Shown piece after piece: positions 44,955-56,733 of a DNA stretch of 64,000 bases. The notes beneath the pieces were generated by a model, which was not told the DNA's origin, made no database searches, and saw only the letters and a list, made by a program, of their open reading frames with translations. Numbering within the stretch: the stretch's first letter is position 1; every line of letters begins with the position of its first letter. The position numbers and the translations under genes were made by a program. Source of the stretch: Streptomyces curacoi (GTDB lineage: Bacteria > Actinomycetota > Actinomycetes > Streptomycetales > Streptomycetaceae); contig NZ_KQ947984.1 in the NCBI RefSeq assembly GCF_001513975.1, forward strand, positions 434,001 to 498,000, read 5' to 3'.

Positions 44955-45395
44955 CTACTTGCCCGATTCCACCCGCTTCTTCAGACCCGCCAGCGCCCGG
45001 TCGATGATGACCTTCTCTGCCTTGCGCTTGATCATCCCCAGCATCGGGATCTTGACGTCCACCGTCAGCCGGTAGGTGACCTCGGTCGCCCCGGCGCCCG
45101 CCGACTTGAGGAGGTACGACCCGTCGAGCGACCGCAGCATCTGGGACTTCACCAGCGTCCAGGACACCTCGTGCTCGCCGCTCCAGGTGTACGCCAGCAC
45201 CTGGTCGTCCTTGATCGCGCCGGCGTCCATGACGAGACGGACCTGCTCGGCGCGGCCCTCCCCGTCGGTCTTGAGGACCTCCGCCTCCTTCACCTCACCG
45301 GTCCAGTCCGGGTAGCGGGCGAAGTCGGCGATCACCCCCATGACGTCGGCCGGTGCCGCCTCGATCGTGATGCTCGAGCTGGTGTGTTCCGCCAT
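44955..45395 (-). CDS. SRPBCC (START-like) family protein
   Basis: The 146-residue protein has the SRPBCC fold pattern: SSSITIEAAPADVMGVIADFARYPDWTGEVKEAEV, VRLVMDAGAIKDDQVLAYTWSGEHEVSWTLVKSQML, DGSYLLKSAGAGATEVTYRLTVDVKIPMLGMIKRKAEKVIIDRALAGLKKRVE. Such polyketide-cyclase-like proteins bind hydrophobic ligands. The ATG at 45395 has AGGAG eight bases upstream. It is followed on the same strand by the ArsA-like ATPase, the same pairing as mycobacterial Rv2185c/Rv2184c, which suggests a functional link. Confidence 0.9.
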   Translation of the reverse strand: MAEHTSSSITIEAAPADVMGVIADFARYPDWTGEVKEAEVLKTDGEGRAEQVRLVMDAGAIKDDQVLAYTWSGEHEVSWTLVKSQMLRSLDGSYLLKSAGAGATEVTYRLTVDVKIPMLGMIKRKAEKVIIDRALAGLKKRVESGK

Positions 45396-45539
45396 CGCCG
45401 TGGCTCCTCCAGATGCGGGCCGGTAAGAAGTCGTGGTGCGCACGCGTGTGCAGCGTGAAGGCTACCGCGCGTCCGACCAGCCGACTTCACCCCCACCCGC
45501 GCCCCGCGACCGGAAAACACCCACCGCGCCGGAAATGGC

Positions 45540-46337
45540 TCACCACTCCAGCACCCACGGCTTCCCGGACCCCGCGAAGTGCCCCACGTTCACACACTCC
45601 GTCGCCCCGATCCGCATCCGCCGCGCCAGCGGCTGGTGAACATGACCGAACAGCGAGTAACGCGGACGGGTACGGCGAATCGCCTCCAGCAACGCCCGGC
45701 TCCCGCGCTCGAAGCGCCGCGCGACGGTGTCGTACACCAACTCCGGGACCTCCGGGGGGATGTGCGTGCACAGCACGTCCACCTCCCCCACGGCCTCGAT
45801 CTTCGCCGCGTACTCCTCGTCGCCGATCTCGTAGGGGGTGCGCATAGGCGTCCGCAGCCCCCCGCCCACGAAGCCGAAGACCCAGCCCCCGATCTCGACC
45901 CGCTCCCCGTCCAGCACCATCGTGCCCGGCCCGGCGTACTCCGGCCACAGAGGCGGCATGTCGACATTGCCGTACGTGGCGTACGTCGGCGTCGGGAACG
46001 CCGCGAACATCTCGGCGTACTGCTTGCGCACCGCCTTCTCGATCACCGTGCGCCGGTCCGAGCCGATCTGGGCCCACAGCCGCGCCCCGAACTCACGGGC
46101 CTCCTCGAAGCGCCGGGCGGTGCGCAGCTCCACGATGCGGTCGGTGTTCTCCACGCCGAACAGGTCGGGGAAGATGCCGCGCGAGTGGTCGGCGTAGTCC
46201 ATGAACAGCACCAGGTCGCCCAGGCAGATCAGGGCGTCGGCACCCTCGCCGGCCCGGGCCAGGTCGCGGGCGTTGCCGTGCACATCGCTGACCACATGAA
46301 CGCGTGTCCTGCGGTTTCCCGTCGGTGTGGGTGCCAT
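45540..46337 (-). CDS. Metallophosphoesterase
   Basis: Calcineurin-like phosphoesterase with dimetal site. The 265-residue product carries HVVSDVHGNARDLAR (DxH), LICLGDLVLFMDYADHS (GD), YATYGNVDMPP (GNxD), VDVLCTHIPPEVPEL and YSLFGHVHQPLA (GHxH), so all metal-ligand blocks are present. A helical insertion separates the second and third blocks. ATG at 46337 is preferred over an upstream TTG at 46346; a TACCCT box lies eight bases before the ATG. Substrate unknown. The 296-base gap before fadD (46338-46633) holds divergent promoters and no gene I can support. Confidence 0.9.
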   Translation of the reverse strand: MAPTPTGNRRTRVHVVSDVHGNARDLARAGEGADALICLGDLVLFMDYADHSRGIFPDLFGVENTDRIVELRTARRFEEAREFGARLWAQIGSDRRTVIEKAVRKQYAEMFAAFPTPTYATYGNVDMPPLWPEYAGPGTMVLDGERVEIGGWVFGFVGGGLRTPMRTPYEIGDEEYAAKIEAVGEVDVLCTHIPPEVPELVYDTVARRFERGSRALLEAIRRTRPRYSLFGHVHQPLARRMRIGATECVNVGHFAGSGKPWVLEW

Positions 46338-46633
46338 GGCGATCAAGGGTAGGCGTGTGCGGCATACGTGAACAGTGGCGGCCGGACCGATGGTTACTGG
46401 CCAGTCGTCAGACCGCTCGACTACTGTGCGCGCAGAAACACCAATCCGTGTGACGCAGCGAACATCTCGCCGGGACCCCCTGTCGAAGAAGCCATACCGG
46501 CGGGTAACGTCCGGTCGGTCCAGTCGTGCTCAGGATTTCAACATGTGAATCCCCGAGCACTTGCCCGAGCCTTGGACCGCACCGTCGCATCACACAACGT
46601 CGTGGCGCCGGCGCCCTATGAGGAGCAGCAGTC

Positions 46634-48430
46634 TTGCGCGAGTTCAGCCTTCCGGCTTTGTACGAGGTCCCTGCGGACGGCAATCTGACCGACATCGTCC
46701 GCAGAAACGCCGCGCAGCACCCTGACGTCGCCGTCATCGCCCGCAAGGTGGGCGGCGCCTGGCAGGACGTGACCGCCACCGCCTTCCTCGCCGAGGTGCA
46801 CGCGGCCGCGAAGGGGCTCATCGCGGCCGGGGTCCGGCCGGGCGACCGGGTCGGCCTGATGTCCCGCACCCGCTACGAGTGGACCCTGCTCGACTTCGCG
46901 ATCTGGTCGGCGGGCGCGATCACCGTGCCGGTGTACGAGACCAGCTCGCCGGAGCAGGTCCAGTGGATCCTCAGCGACTCGGGCGCGACCGCGGTCATCA
47001 CGGAGCTGGACAACCACACGGCCGCCGTCGAGTCGGTGCGCGACCGGCTGCCCGCGCTCAAGCACGTCTGGCAGATCGAGGCCGGGGGCGTGGAGGAGCT
47101 CGGGCGGCTCGGGCAGGACATCAGCGACGCGACGGTCGAGGAGCGCAGCTCGATCGCCAAGGCCGACGATCCGGCGACCATCGTGTACACCTCCGGTACC
47201 ACCGGGCGCCCCAAGGGCTGTGTGCTCACCCACCGCAGCTTCTTCGCCGAGTGCGGCAACGTCGTCGAGCGCCTGCGCCCCCTCTTCCGCACCGGCGAGT
47301 GCTCGGTCCTGCTCTTCCTCCCGCTCGCGCACGTCTTCGGACGGCTCGTGCAGGTCGCGCCCATGATGGCGCCGATCAAGCTGGGCAACGTCCCGGACAT
47401 CAAGAACCTCACCGACGAGCTCGCCGCGTTCCGCCCGACCCTGATCCTGGGTGTGCCGCGCGTCTTCGAGAAGGTCTACAACTCGGCGCGCGCCAAGGCC
47501 CAGGCCGACGGCAAGGGCAAGATCTTCGACAAGGCGGCGGACACGGCGATCGCCTACAGCAAGGCGCTGGACACCCCGTCGGGCCCGTCGGTCGGTCTGA
47601 AGATCAAGCACAAGGTCTTCGACAAGCTCGTCTACAGCAAGCTGCGGGCCGTGCTCGGCGGCAAGGGCGAGTACGCCATCTCCGGCGGCGCCCCGCTGGG
47701 CGAGCGGCTCGGCCACTTCTTCCGCGGCATCGGCTTCACGGTCCTGGAGGGCTACGGCCTGACCGAGTCCTGCGCCGCGACCGCCTTCAACCCCTGGGAC
47801 CGCCAGAAGATCGGCACGGTCGGCCAGCCGCTGCCGGGCTCGGTGGTCCGTATCGCCGACGACGGCGAGGTGCTGCTGCACGGCGAGCACCTGTTCAAGG
47901 AGTACTGGAACAACCCGGGCGCGACCGAGGAGGCGCTGGCCGACGGCTGGTTCCACACCGGTGACATCGGCACCCTCGACGAGGACGGCTACCTCAGGAT
48001 CACCGGCCGCAAGAAGGAGATCATCGTCACCGCGGGCGGCAAGAACGTCGCCCCGGCCGTGATCGAGGACCGGATCCGCGCGCATGCGCTGGTCGCGGAG
48101 TGCATGGTGGTCGGTGACGGGCGGCCGTTCGTCGGCGCGCTGGTCACCATCGACGACGAGTTCCTGGGCCGCTGGTGCGCCGAGCACGGCAAGCCGGCGG
48201 GCTCCACCGCGGCGTCGCTGGCCGGCGACGCGGACCTGCTGGCCGCGATCCAGTCGGCGGTCGACGACGGCAACGCCGCGGTGTCGAAGGCGGAATCGGT
48301 GCGGAAGTTCCGCATTCTGCCCTCCCAGTTCACGGAGGAGTCGGGCCATCTGACGCCGTCGCTGAAGCTCAAGCGCAACGTCGTGGCGAAGGACTTCGCG
48401 CACGAGATCGAGGCGATCTACCAGAAGTAG
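46634..48430 (+). CDS. Long-chain fatty-acid-CoA ligase, FadD15 type
   Basis: Activates fatty acids to acyl-CoA through an acyl-AMP intermediate. The 598-residue product has the AMP-binding signature IVYTSGTTGRPKGCVLTH, the LFLPLAHVFGR linker region, EGYGLTESCAATAFNP, DGWFHTGDIGTLDEDGYLRITGRKKEIIVTAGGKNVAPAVIE and the C-terminal lysine region HLTPSLKLKRNVV. TTG at 46634 is chosen because GAGGAG lies nine bases upstream. It matches Rv2187 (FadD15) in both type and neighbourhood. It converges on the cholesterol-oxidase-like gene. Confidence 0.94.
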   Translation: MREFSLPALYEVPADGNLTDIVRRNAAQHPDVAVIARKVGGAWQDVTATAFLAEVHAAAKGLIAAGVRPGDRVGLMSRTRYEWTLLDFAIWSAGAITVPVYETSSPEQVQWILSDSGATAVITELDNHTAAVESVRDRLPALKHVWQIEAGGVEELGRLGQDISDATVEERSSIAKADDPATIVYTSGTTGRPKGCVLTHRSFFAECGNVVERLRPLFRTGECSVLLFLPLAHVFGRLVQVAPMMAPIKLGNVPDIKNLTDELAAFRPTLILGVPRVFEKVYNSARAKAQADGKGKIFDKAADTAIAYSKALDTPSGPSVGLKIKHKVFDKLVYSKLRAVLGGKGEYAISGGAPLGERLGHFFRGIGFTVLEGYGLTESCAATAFNPWDRQKIGTVGQPLPGSVVRIADDGEVLLHGEHLFKEYWNNPGATEEALADGWFHTGDIGTLDEDGYLRITGRKKEIIVTAGGKNVAPAVIEDRIRAHALVAECMVVGDGRPFVGALVTIDDEFLGRWCAEHGKPAGSTAASLAGDADLLAAIQSAVDDGNAAVSKAESVRKFRILPSQFTEESGHLTPSLKLKRNVVAKDFAHEIEAIYQK

Positions 48431-48455
48431 CGGACCCCGGTCGTACGACGGCGGC

Positions 48456-51381
<2,926 letters not shown>

Positions 51382-51389
51382 CGCCGCCG

Positions 51390-51395
51390 ACCTTA
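51390..51395 (-). promoter_or_regulatory. -10 box TAAGGT before the PimB'-like gene
   Basis: TAAGGT on the minus strand ends eight bases before ATG at 51381, suggesting a leaderless or nearly leaderless transcript. Confidence 0.4.
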
Positions 51396-51501
51396 CCGAA
51401 GGCGCCGCTCACAGCCGGACGCGGCCACGTTTATGGCCCGCACACAGCCGGAGAGGACATCATGTTCCCCTGGAGGCGGGACGCGAACGGCAGGGGATCG
51501 G

Positions 51502-52737
51502 GTGGAGACGACGGGCACGCGGCGGTCCCTGGCGTGGCTTGGGGGCGTCTGGGCGCTGACCAGGGCGGCTCTGCTGCTCTTCGTGTTCAAGGTGTACGTC
51601 TTCCCCGGCCCGGACGTCACCAGCGACGTGTCGGTGATCTACCAGGGCTGGTACGAGGTGCTGCGCACCGGAACGTTCCCGCTCGACGACGTCACCTGGC
51701 AGTACCCGCCCGCCGCGGCCTTCGCCGTCCTCTCCCCCTCGCTGCTGTTCTGGCTGGACTACCCCTCGGCGTTCTTCGTCCTCGCCTTCGCCGCCGACCT
51801 GGCCGTGCTCCTGCTCCTGCGGTACGCCGGCCGGCGCCCCGGCCGACCGCTGCGCGGCGCCTGGGTGTGGGTGGCGGGCGTACCGCTGCTCGGGCCGACC
51901 GTGTACGCCCGCTACGACGTGATGGTGACCGCCGTGGCGGTTGCCGCGCTGCTCGCGGGCGCCCGGCACCCCCGGGTGATGGGCGCGCTGACGGGCTTCG
52001 CGGCGATGCTGAAGGTGTGGCCGGTGCTGCTGCTGATCGCCGCCCGCAGGCGCAGCGCCTGGGCGTCGGCCGCGCTGACCGTCGGTGCCCTGTCGGCACT
52101 GTTCGCCCTCACCATGCCCGGCGCGTTCGCCTTCCTGACCTTCCAGCGCGACCGCGGCACCGAGGTGGAGTCGCTGGGCGCGCTCGTCTTCCATGTGGCC
52201 CGGCAGTACGGCTGGGACGGCCAGGTGCTGCTCAACTACGGCTCGGTGGAGTTCCTCGGCCCCTACGTCGACGTCGTCAGCAGGGCAGCCCTCGCCCTCA
52301 GCGCACTCGCCTTCGGCTGGCTGCTGCTGTGGCGGCTGCGGGCGAAGCGGTTCGAGCCGCACACGCTCGCGGACGCGTCCTTCGTGGCGGTGCTGATGTT
52401 CACGACGACCAGCCGCGTGATCAGCCCGCAGTACATGGTGTGGCTGGTCGGCCTCGCGGCCGTGTGCCTGTGCTTCCGGGGCAGCCGTATGACGCTGCCC
52501 GTCGGCCTGGTCCTCGCGGCCTGCTTCGTGACGGTCCTGGAGTTCCCCGTCTGGTTCGCGCACGTCGTCGCCAGTGACGCCCTCGGCGTCACCCTGCTGT
52601 TCCTCCGCAACGGCCTGCTGGTCCTCGCCACACTCCTGGCGGCCCGCACGCTCTGGCGCGCGACGGTGACCGAGACCGCCCTCCTCACCGTCCCGGCTCA
52701 GACGCCCCGCACCAAGGAAACGTCACTGCCCTCCTGA
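51502..52737 (+). CDS. GT87 (GT-C) polyprenyl-phosphate-mannose-dependent mannosyltransferase-like protein
   Basis: The 411-residue protein has about ten hydrophobic segments. In the first extracytoplasmic loop it carries SDVSVIYQGWYEVLRTGTFPLDDVTWQYPPAAAFAVL, with the catalytic-type acidic residue and the YPP motif of GT87 enzymes such as PimE. Others include VYARYDVMVTAVAVAALLAG and TTTSRVISPQYMVWLVGLAAV. These enzymes use lipid-linked mannose outside the membrane, which fits the PimB'-like neighbour. GTG at 51502 is favoured by AGGGGA upstream; an in-frame ATG at 51433 would add 23 residues. Its end overlaps the convergent small membrane gene by 40 bases. Confidence 0.83.
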   Translation: METTGTRRSLAWLGGVWALTRAALLLFVFKVYVFPGPDVTSDVSVIYQGWYEVLRTGTFPLDDVTWQYPPAAAFAVLSPSLLFWLDYPSAFFVLAFAADLAVLLLLRYAGRRPGRPLRGAWVWVAGVPLLGPTVYARYDVMVTAVAVAALLAGARHPRVMGALTGFAAMLKVWPVLLLIAARRRSAWASAALTVGALSALFALTMPGAFAFLTFQRDRGTEVESLGALVFHVARQYGWDGQVLLNYGSVEFLGPYVDVVSRAALALSALAFGWLLLWRLRAKRFEPHTLADASFVAVLMFTTTSRVISPQYMVWLVGLAAVCLCFRGSRMTLPVGLVLAACFVTVLEFPVWFAHVVASDALGVTLLFLRNGLLVLATLLAARTLWRATVTETALLTVPAQTPRTKETSLPS

Positions 52738-52985
52738 CACCGGGCCCACCGCAGCAGCACCAGGGACGGCGGCACACTGCGCTCCGGCACGGCGCCCGCG
52801 GGACCTGCGCCGAAGGTCGCCGTGATCCAGGGTGCGGTCCTGCCCGGCAGGACGGCGTAGCAGGCCAGGGTCGCGGCGTACAGCACCGTGTACGCGATCG
52901 AGTACGCGGCCACCGCCGTCACCCCCAGCCGTGCCACGACCGCGACCAGCACCAGCACCAGCACCAGCGCGCGGGCCTGCCGCAC
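52698..52985 (-). CDS. Small two-segment membrane protein, unknown function
   Basis: A 95-residue frame starting VRQARALVLVLVLVAVVARLGVTAVAAYSIAYTVLYAATLACYAVLPG encodes two membrane segments and a polar tail. GTG at 52985 has AGGA six bases upstream and lies 14 bases after the metalloprotease stop; GTG at 53033 is an in-frame alternative overlapping that gene. Its last 40 bases overlap the end of the GT87 gene on the other strand. I do not recognise the family, and it might be spurious. Confidence 0.5.
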   Translation of the reverse strand: MRQARALVLVLVLVAVVARLGVTAVAAYSIAYTVLYAATLACYAVLPGRTAPWITATFGAGPAGAVPERSVPPSLVLLRWARCQEGSDVSLVRGV

Positions 52986-52999
52986 GGTGAAGTCCTCGA

Positions 53000-54193
53000 T
53001 CAGCCGAGCTGAGCCCGCAGATACTCCCGCCACTCCCCCGTGAACTCCTCCAGCGACGTCCCCAGCACGTCCTTCAGCGCGTCCTCGACCGCCCCCGCCC
53101 GCCGCTCGTGCGCGCCCACGGCCCGGTAGAACTCCACGAGTCCGACCTCGCCCCAGCGGTCCGCGATCATCCGGCAGGCCATCCACCCGCTCTCGTAGGC
53201 CCGCGCCAGCCTGCCCGCGTCGCCGCTGAAGCCGAAGTCCGCGTCGGACGGGAGCGCCTTCGGCACCCGCCCCTCGGTCACCGCACGCCACAGCTCGGGC
53301 GCGGCCTGGGACGGGGAGCGGCCGCTGCCGAGGTAGCCGACCCAGTCGGCGTAGCCTTCGGAGAGCCACAGCGGGGTGGCGGCGCCGGTGTGGGCGCGGG
53401 TGGCGACATGGGTGGTCTCGTGGGTGAGGACGACCTGTCTGCCGACGTCCCCGAGGACGCCGTACGCGTCGGGGTTGACGATGATCCGGTCCGCGGGCGC
53501 GTTCGCCGGGGCGCCGGTCTCGCCGGTGGTGACCGCGGCGATCCCGCGGTAGGAGGACGCGGGCGCGCCGAGCAGCCCCGCCATGCCGGCCAGCGACTTC
53601 GGTACGAGGACCACGACCCGCCGGGGCCAGTCGGTGCCCCACGCCTGCGACACGGCCGGCACCGCGCGGTCCGCCAGCGCCGCGTACGAACGCAGCGCCG
53701 TGCCGGACTGCCCGACGCCCAGGACGAGGCTGTCGTCGCCGCGTACGACGCTCACCTCGCCCTGGTCCCACAGCTGCTCGGCGGAGCCCTTCGCGGGCCG
53801 CTCGGACTCGATGTACCACCCGCCCGCGGCGTCCAGGCTCAGCGTCAGGGTGCGCCCGGCACTGACGGGAGCCCGGTCGTAGCCCTGGACGCGGTAGCGG
53901 AGCTCGGCCTCGGCGACGGCGCTGTCGCCGGTGCGCCGCAGGCCGGTCAGCCGGTACGACCAGTCGGCGAGGGGCACCGCACGCAGATTGCCGAACCGGT
54001 CCTGGGCGCCGGTGCGCAGATACGCCGCCTCGTCATGGCCGAGTATCGCGGCCGCCCGCCGGTCGAGGAGGTGCTGCACCTCGGCCTTCGCGCCGTCGGT
54101 GGCGGGCCGCCCGCCGCAGCCCACCAGCCAGACGAGCAGCAGACAGAGCGCGAGGACGACTCTCGTACCCGACGTCCGCCTTCGACCAGCCAT
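53000..54193 (-). CDS. Lipoprotein zinc metallopeptidase-like protein
   Basis: The 397-residue protein has a lipoprotein signal (VVLALCLLLVWLVGCGG, lipobox LVGC). A SnoaL/NTF2-like region (about residues 35-140, with HLLDRRAAAILGHDEAAYLRT) and a C-terminal gluzincin-like domain follow, with VVLTHETTHVATRAH (HExxH) and the downstream Glu in WLSEGYADWVGYLGSG. It should be anchored to the outer face of the membrane. Such peptidase_MA-like proteins are of unknown substrate. It lies between the glycosyltransferase pair and the NlpC/P60 genes, so cell-envelope work is plausible. Confidence 0.85.
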   Translation of the reverse strand: MAGRRRTSGTRVVLALCLLLVWLVGCGGRPATDGAKAEVQHLLDRRAAAILGHDEAAYLRTGAQDRFGNLRAVPLADWSYRLTGLRRTGDSAVAEAELRYRVQGYDRAPVSAGRTLTLSLDAAGGWYIESERPAKGSAEQLWDQGEVSVVRGDDSLVLGVGQSGTALRSYAALADRAVPAVSQAWGTDWPRRVVVLVPKSLAGMAGLLGAPASSYRGIAAVTTGETGAPANAPADRIIVNPDAYGVLGDVGRQVVLTHETTHVATRAHTGAATPLWLSEGYADWVGYLGSGRSPSQAAPELWRAVTEGRVPKALPSDADFGFSGDAGRLARAYESGWMACRMIADRWGEVGLVEFYRAVGAHERRAGAVEDALKDVLGTSLEEFTGEWREYLRAQLG

Positions 54194-54247
54194 TTCCCGA
54201 TCGTACGGCGGCGCGGGCGCGAAGGTCAGACCCGCGTCGGACCGGCG

Positions 54248-55261
54248 TCAGACCCGGGTGACGGTCGCGCCCGGCATCATGCCCACCGGGTCGTAGCGCA
54301 CGGGTGCGCCGGGGTAGGGCGCGTGGATCACCTGGCCGTTGCCCACGTACATCCCGACATGGCTGGCGTCGTCGCGGTAGGTGACCACGTCGCCGGGCTG
54401 GGCCTCGGAGATCGGGACCTGCCGGCCGGCGTACCGCTGCGCCTGTGAGGTGCGCGGCAGGGAGACGCCGGCCTGGGCGTACGACCACTGGATCAGACCC
54501 GAGCAGTCGAAGCCGGAGGGGCCGCTGGCGCCCCACACGTACGGCTTGCCCAGCGCGGAGTGGGCGGCGGCGAGGGCGGCCGCCGCGCGGCCCGAGGGCG
54601 GGACGGCGCTGCCGAAGTCGGGCATGAAGTCGCGGCCGGAGCGGGAGGCGCGGCCGTAGGCGGCGCGGTCGGCCTCCGTCAGGGAGTTGAGGAGCCTGCG
54701 CGCCTGGGCGAGTTTGCGCTCGACGATCCGCTTGTGCGAGGCGACGGCCTTGCGGCTCTTCTCCAGTTCGGCGAGGGTCCCGGCCACCTCGGCACGGTCC
54801 TGGGCGAGTTCCCGCATCGCCTCCTGGAGGTCCCTGAGCTCGCCGGCCTGGCGGGCGCTGATCCGGGCGAGCGTGGCGGCCTTGTCGAGGTAGTCGGCCG
54901 GGTCGTCGGAGAGCAGCAGGGCGAGGGAGGGATCGAGGCCGCCGGACCGGTACTGGGCGCCCGCCAGCGAACCGACGGCGTCCCGCATGGAGTTGATGCG
55001 CTCCTGCTGCCGGGCGATCCGGTCCTGTGCGGCACCGACCTGGTCGCGGAGTTTGTCGGCGCGTTCGTCGGCCTTGTTGTAGGCCTCGGTCGCCTTCTCG
55101 GCCTCCTCGTAGAGGCGGTCCACCTTGGCCCGGGTGTCGTCGTGCGGCGCGGCCGTGGCCGGTGCGACCCCGAGGGCCGCGGCGGCGGCCGACATGACGC
55201 AGAGCGCTGTGCCGGCGCCCCGGTCGAACCCGGATGGTGCAAGGCGGCGATGGGACCCCAC
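54248..55261 (-). CDS. Secreted NlpC/P60 peptidoglycan endopeptidase (paralog 1, RipC-like)
   Basis: The 337-residue protein has a signal sequence (AGTALCVMSAAAAALGVAPATAAP), a coiled-coil region of about 150 residues (DRLYEEAEKATEAYNKADERADKLRDQVG to RIVERKLAQARRLLNSL) and an NlpC/P60 domain. The latter carries the catalytic Cys in SGFDCSGLIQWSYAQAG, the His in ASHVGMYVGNGQ and the third residue in QVIHAPYPG. It cuts the D-Glu/mDAP bond in stem peptides by family knowledge. GTG at 55261 is chosen because the paralog shares the GTG-x-SHRR start and GGAAGGAG lies upstream. Rv2190c is the likely counterpart. Confidence 0.92.
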   Translation of the reverse strand: MGSHRRLAPSGFDRGAGTALCVMSAAAAALGVAPATAAPHDDTRAKVDRLYEEAEKATEAYNKADERADKLRDQVGAAQDRIARQQERINSMRDAVGSLAGAQYRSGGLDPSLALLLSDDPADYLDKAATLARISARQAGELRDLQEAMRELAQDRAEVAGTLAELEKSRKAVASHKRIVERKLAQARRLLNSLTEADRAAYGRASRSGRDFMPDFGSAVPPSGRAAAALAAAHSALGKPYVWGASGPSGFDCSGLIQWSYAQAGVSLPRTSQAQRYAGRQVPISEAQPGDVVTYRDDASHVGMYVGNGQVIHAPYPGAPVRYDPVGMMPGATVTRV

Positions 55262-55298
55262 GTGTGCCGCTCTCCTTCCGCTGAGGGACAGGGACTTG

Positions 55299-55314
55299 CC
55301 CCCTGCAGTGGGGG
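55299..55314. repeat. Hairpin in the 5' leader of the first NlpC/P60 gene
   Basis: CCCCC and GGGGG pair around TGCAGT in the 58-base leader of the leftward gene, 38 bases before its GTG. It may affect translation or stability; it does not match a riboswitch I know. Confidence 0.4.
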
Positions 55315-55325
55315 AAACGCGGCAG

Positions 55326-55355
55326 ACAGTAGCTCCGTGCCGGGGTGACGACCAA
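55326..55355 (-). promoter_or_regulatory. Promoter candidate for NlpC/P60 paralog 1
   Basis: TTGGTC (55355-55350), an 18-base spacer and TACTGT (55331-55326) lie about 58 bases before the chosen GTG. Confidence 0.55.
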
Positions 55356-55379
55356 CGACCGTCGCGGGCACACAACGTG

Positions 55380-55415
55380 ACGCCCCGCCTATGACGCAGG
55401 TCATGGGCGGGGCGT
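55380..55415 (-). terminator. Terminator of NlpC/P60 paralog 2
   Basis: A 16-bp stem with one wobble pair (55380-55395 with 55400-55415) and a GCAG loop lies 68 bases beyond the stop of paralog 2 and before the promoter of paralog 1. Confidence 0.85.
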
Positions 55416-55483
55416 GGGGTCAGTCGGGGTGCCGTAATTCGCTCGTTCGGGCGGTGCGCTGTGTTGATCTTGGCGAGGCCGGA

Positions 55484-56524
55484 TCAGACCCGGACGCCCC
55501 ACATGAACGGGCCGCCGATGGTGTTCATCGACTCGTACCGGACGACGGTGCCGGTGCGCGGGGCGTGGATGATCTGGCCGTTGCCAGCGTAGAGGCCCAC
55601 GTGGTGCAGGTCGTTGAAGAAGAAGACGAGGTCGCCGACCTGGAGATCGCTCTGCGAGTAGATGCGCGTGCCGATGCTGGACTGCGCCTCCGAAGTGCGC
55701 GGTATGGAGACACCGGCCTGCGCGTACGCCCAGGAAGTCAGGCCGGAGCAGTCGAAGGAGGACGGGCCGGTGGCGCCGTAGACGTAGGGCGAGCCGAGCT
55801 TGCTCTGGGCGGCGGAGAAGGCCGCGGCGGCCCGGCCCGAGGCGGCGCTGGTGTTGCCGAGGTCCACGCGGTCGGCGGAGGAGCGGCTGGCGCGGGCCTC
55901 CTCGGCGGCGAGGGCGGCCTTCTCGGCGGCCGTCAGGCTGTTGAGCAGCTTCTGGGCCTCGGCGAGCTTGCCCTGGACTTCCTTCTTCTTCTTGCCCAGT
56001 TCGGTGCGGGTGGAGGAGAGGTCCTTGAGCTTGTCGGCGGCCTCGGCGCGCTGCTGGGCGAGCTCGCGCTGCTTCTCCTGGATCTTCTTCAGCTGGTCGA
56101 CCTGCTGAGCGCTGAGCTGGTCGGCGGTGGAGGCCTTGTCCAGGTAGTCGTCCGGGTTCGACGACAGGAACAGCTGGAGGGAGGAGTCGATGCTGCCCGT
56201 GCGGTACTGGGCGGCGGCGGCCAGGCCCATCGCGTCGCGCAGCTCATTGAGCTCTTCCTGGCCGCGGGCGACGTTGTCCTGGATGGTGGAGATCTCCTTC
56301 TGGAGCTTCTCCTGCTTCTCCTTGGCCCCGTTGTACTTCTCGGTGGCCTGCTCGGCCTGCTCGTAGAGCTTGTCGACCTTGGCCTTGACCTCGTCCTTGC
56401 TCGGCTTCTCGCTGGGAGCCGCGTTGGCGGCCTGAGAACTGATGGCCACGGCAGCAGCGGCAGCGGTGGTCAGCACGGTCACACGGGCCCGGCTCGGCTG
56501 CTTGGGTCGACGGTGGGACGCCAC
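55484..56524 (-). CDS. Secreted NlpC/P60 peptidoglycan endopeptidase (paralog 2)
   Basis: The 346-residue protein repeats the plan of its neighbour: ASHRRPK, a signal sequence (ARVTVLTTAAAAAVAISSQAANA), a Lys/Glu/Gln-rich coiled coil (VDKLYEQAEQATEKYNGAKEKQEKLQKEISTIQDNV to LAEAQKLLNSLTAAEKAALAAEEA) and the NlpC/P60 domain. The domain has SSFDCSGLTSWAYAQAG, LHHVGLYAGNGQ and IIHAPRTG. The two proteins are paralogs, but this one is richer in Lys and Gln. GTG at 56524 is chosen by analogy to paralog 1 (an upstream ATG would add ten residues). It has its own promoter and terminator. Confidence 0.92.
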   Translation of the reverse strand: MASHRRPKQPSRARVTVLTTAAAAAVAISSQAANAAPSEKPSKDEVKAKVDKLYEQAEQATEKYNGAKEKQEKLQKEISTIQDNVARGQEELNELRDAMGLAAAAQYRTGSIDSSLQLFLSSNPDDYLDKASTADQLSAQQVDQLKKIQEKQRELAQQRAEAADKLKDLSSTRTELGKKKKEVQGKLAEAQKLLNSLTAAEKAALAAEEARASRSSADRVDLGNTSAASGRAAAAFSAAQSKLGSPYVYGATGPSSFDCSGLTSWAYAQAGVSIPRTSEAQSSIGTRIYSQSDLQVGDLVFFFNDLHHVGLYAGNGQIIHAPRTGTVVRYESMNTIGGPFMWGVRV

Positions 56525-56575
56525 GGAGGTGAAACCCTTCTTCTGAGTGATCACCCGCTCGGAGGTTCGGCGCTG

Positions 56576-56605
56576 ACCCTAGTGACCTTCCTGTGATCAG
56601 ATCAA
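56576..56605 (-). promoter_or_regulatory. Promoter candidate for NlpC/P60 paralog 2
   Basis: TTGATC (56605-56600), an 18-base spacer and TAGGGT (56581-56576) form a good vegetative-type promoter about 50 bases before the GTG. The spacer contains TGATCA, itself a palindrome. Confidence 0.6.
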
Positions 56606-56733
56606 ATCCTCAGAAGAAAAATCTCGTCACACCCTGCATTCTTTACACACAACTCACATGCGGTGACGCGTGCCTGACCCTACGTTGCGTGACGGTTCCG
56701 CCAATTCGGGCATTGCGCCTGCACGTTGACCAT

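Noticed and set aside
55262..55380. c-di-AMP (ydaO) riboswitch upstream of the NlpC/P60 gene
   Set aside because: Streptomyces cell-wall hydrolase genes often have one, but the leader here is only about 58 bases and lacks the conserved core; I see only a short hairpin.
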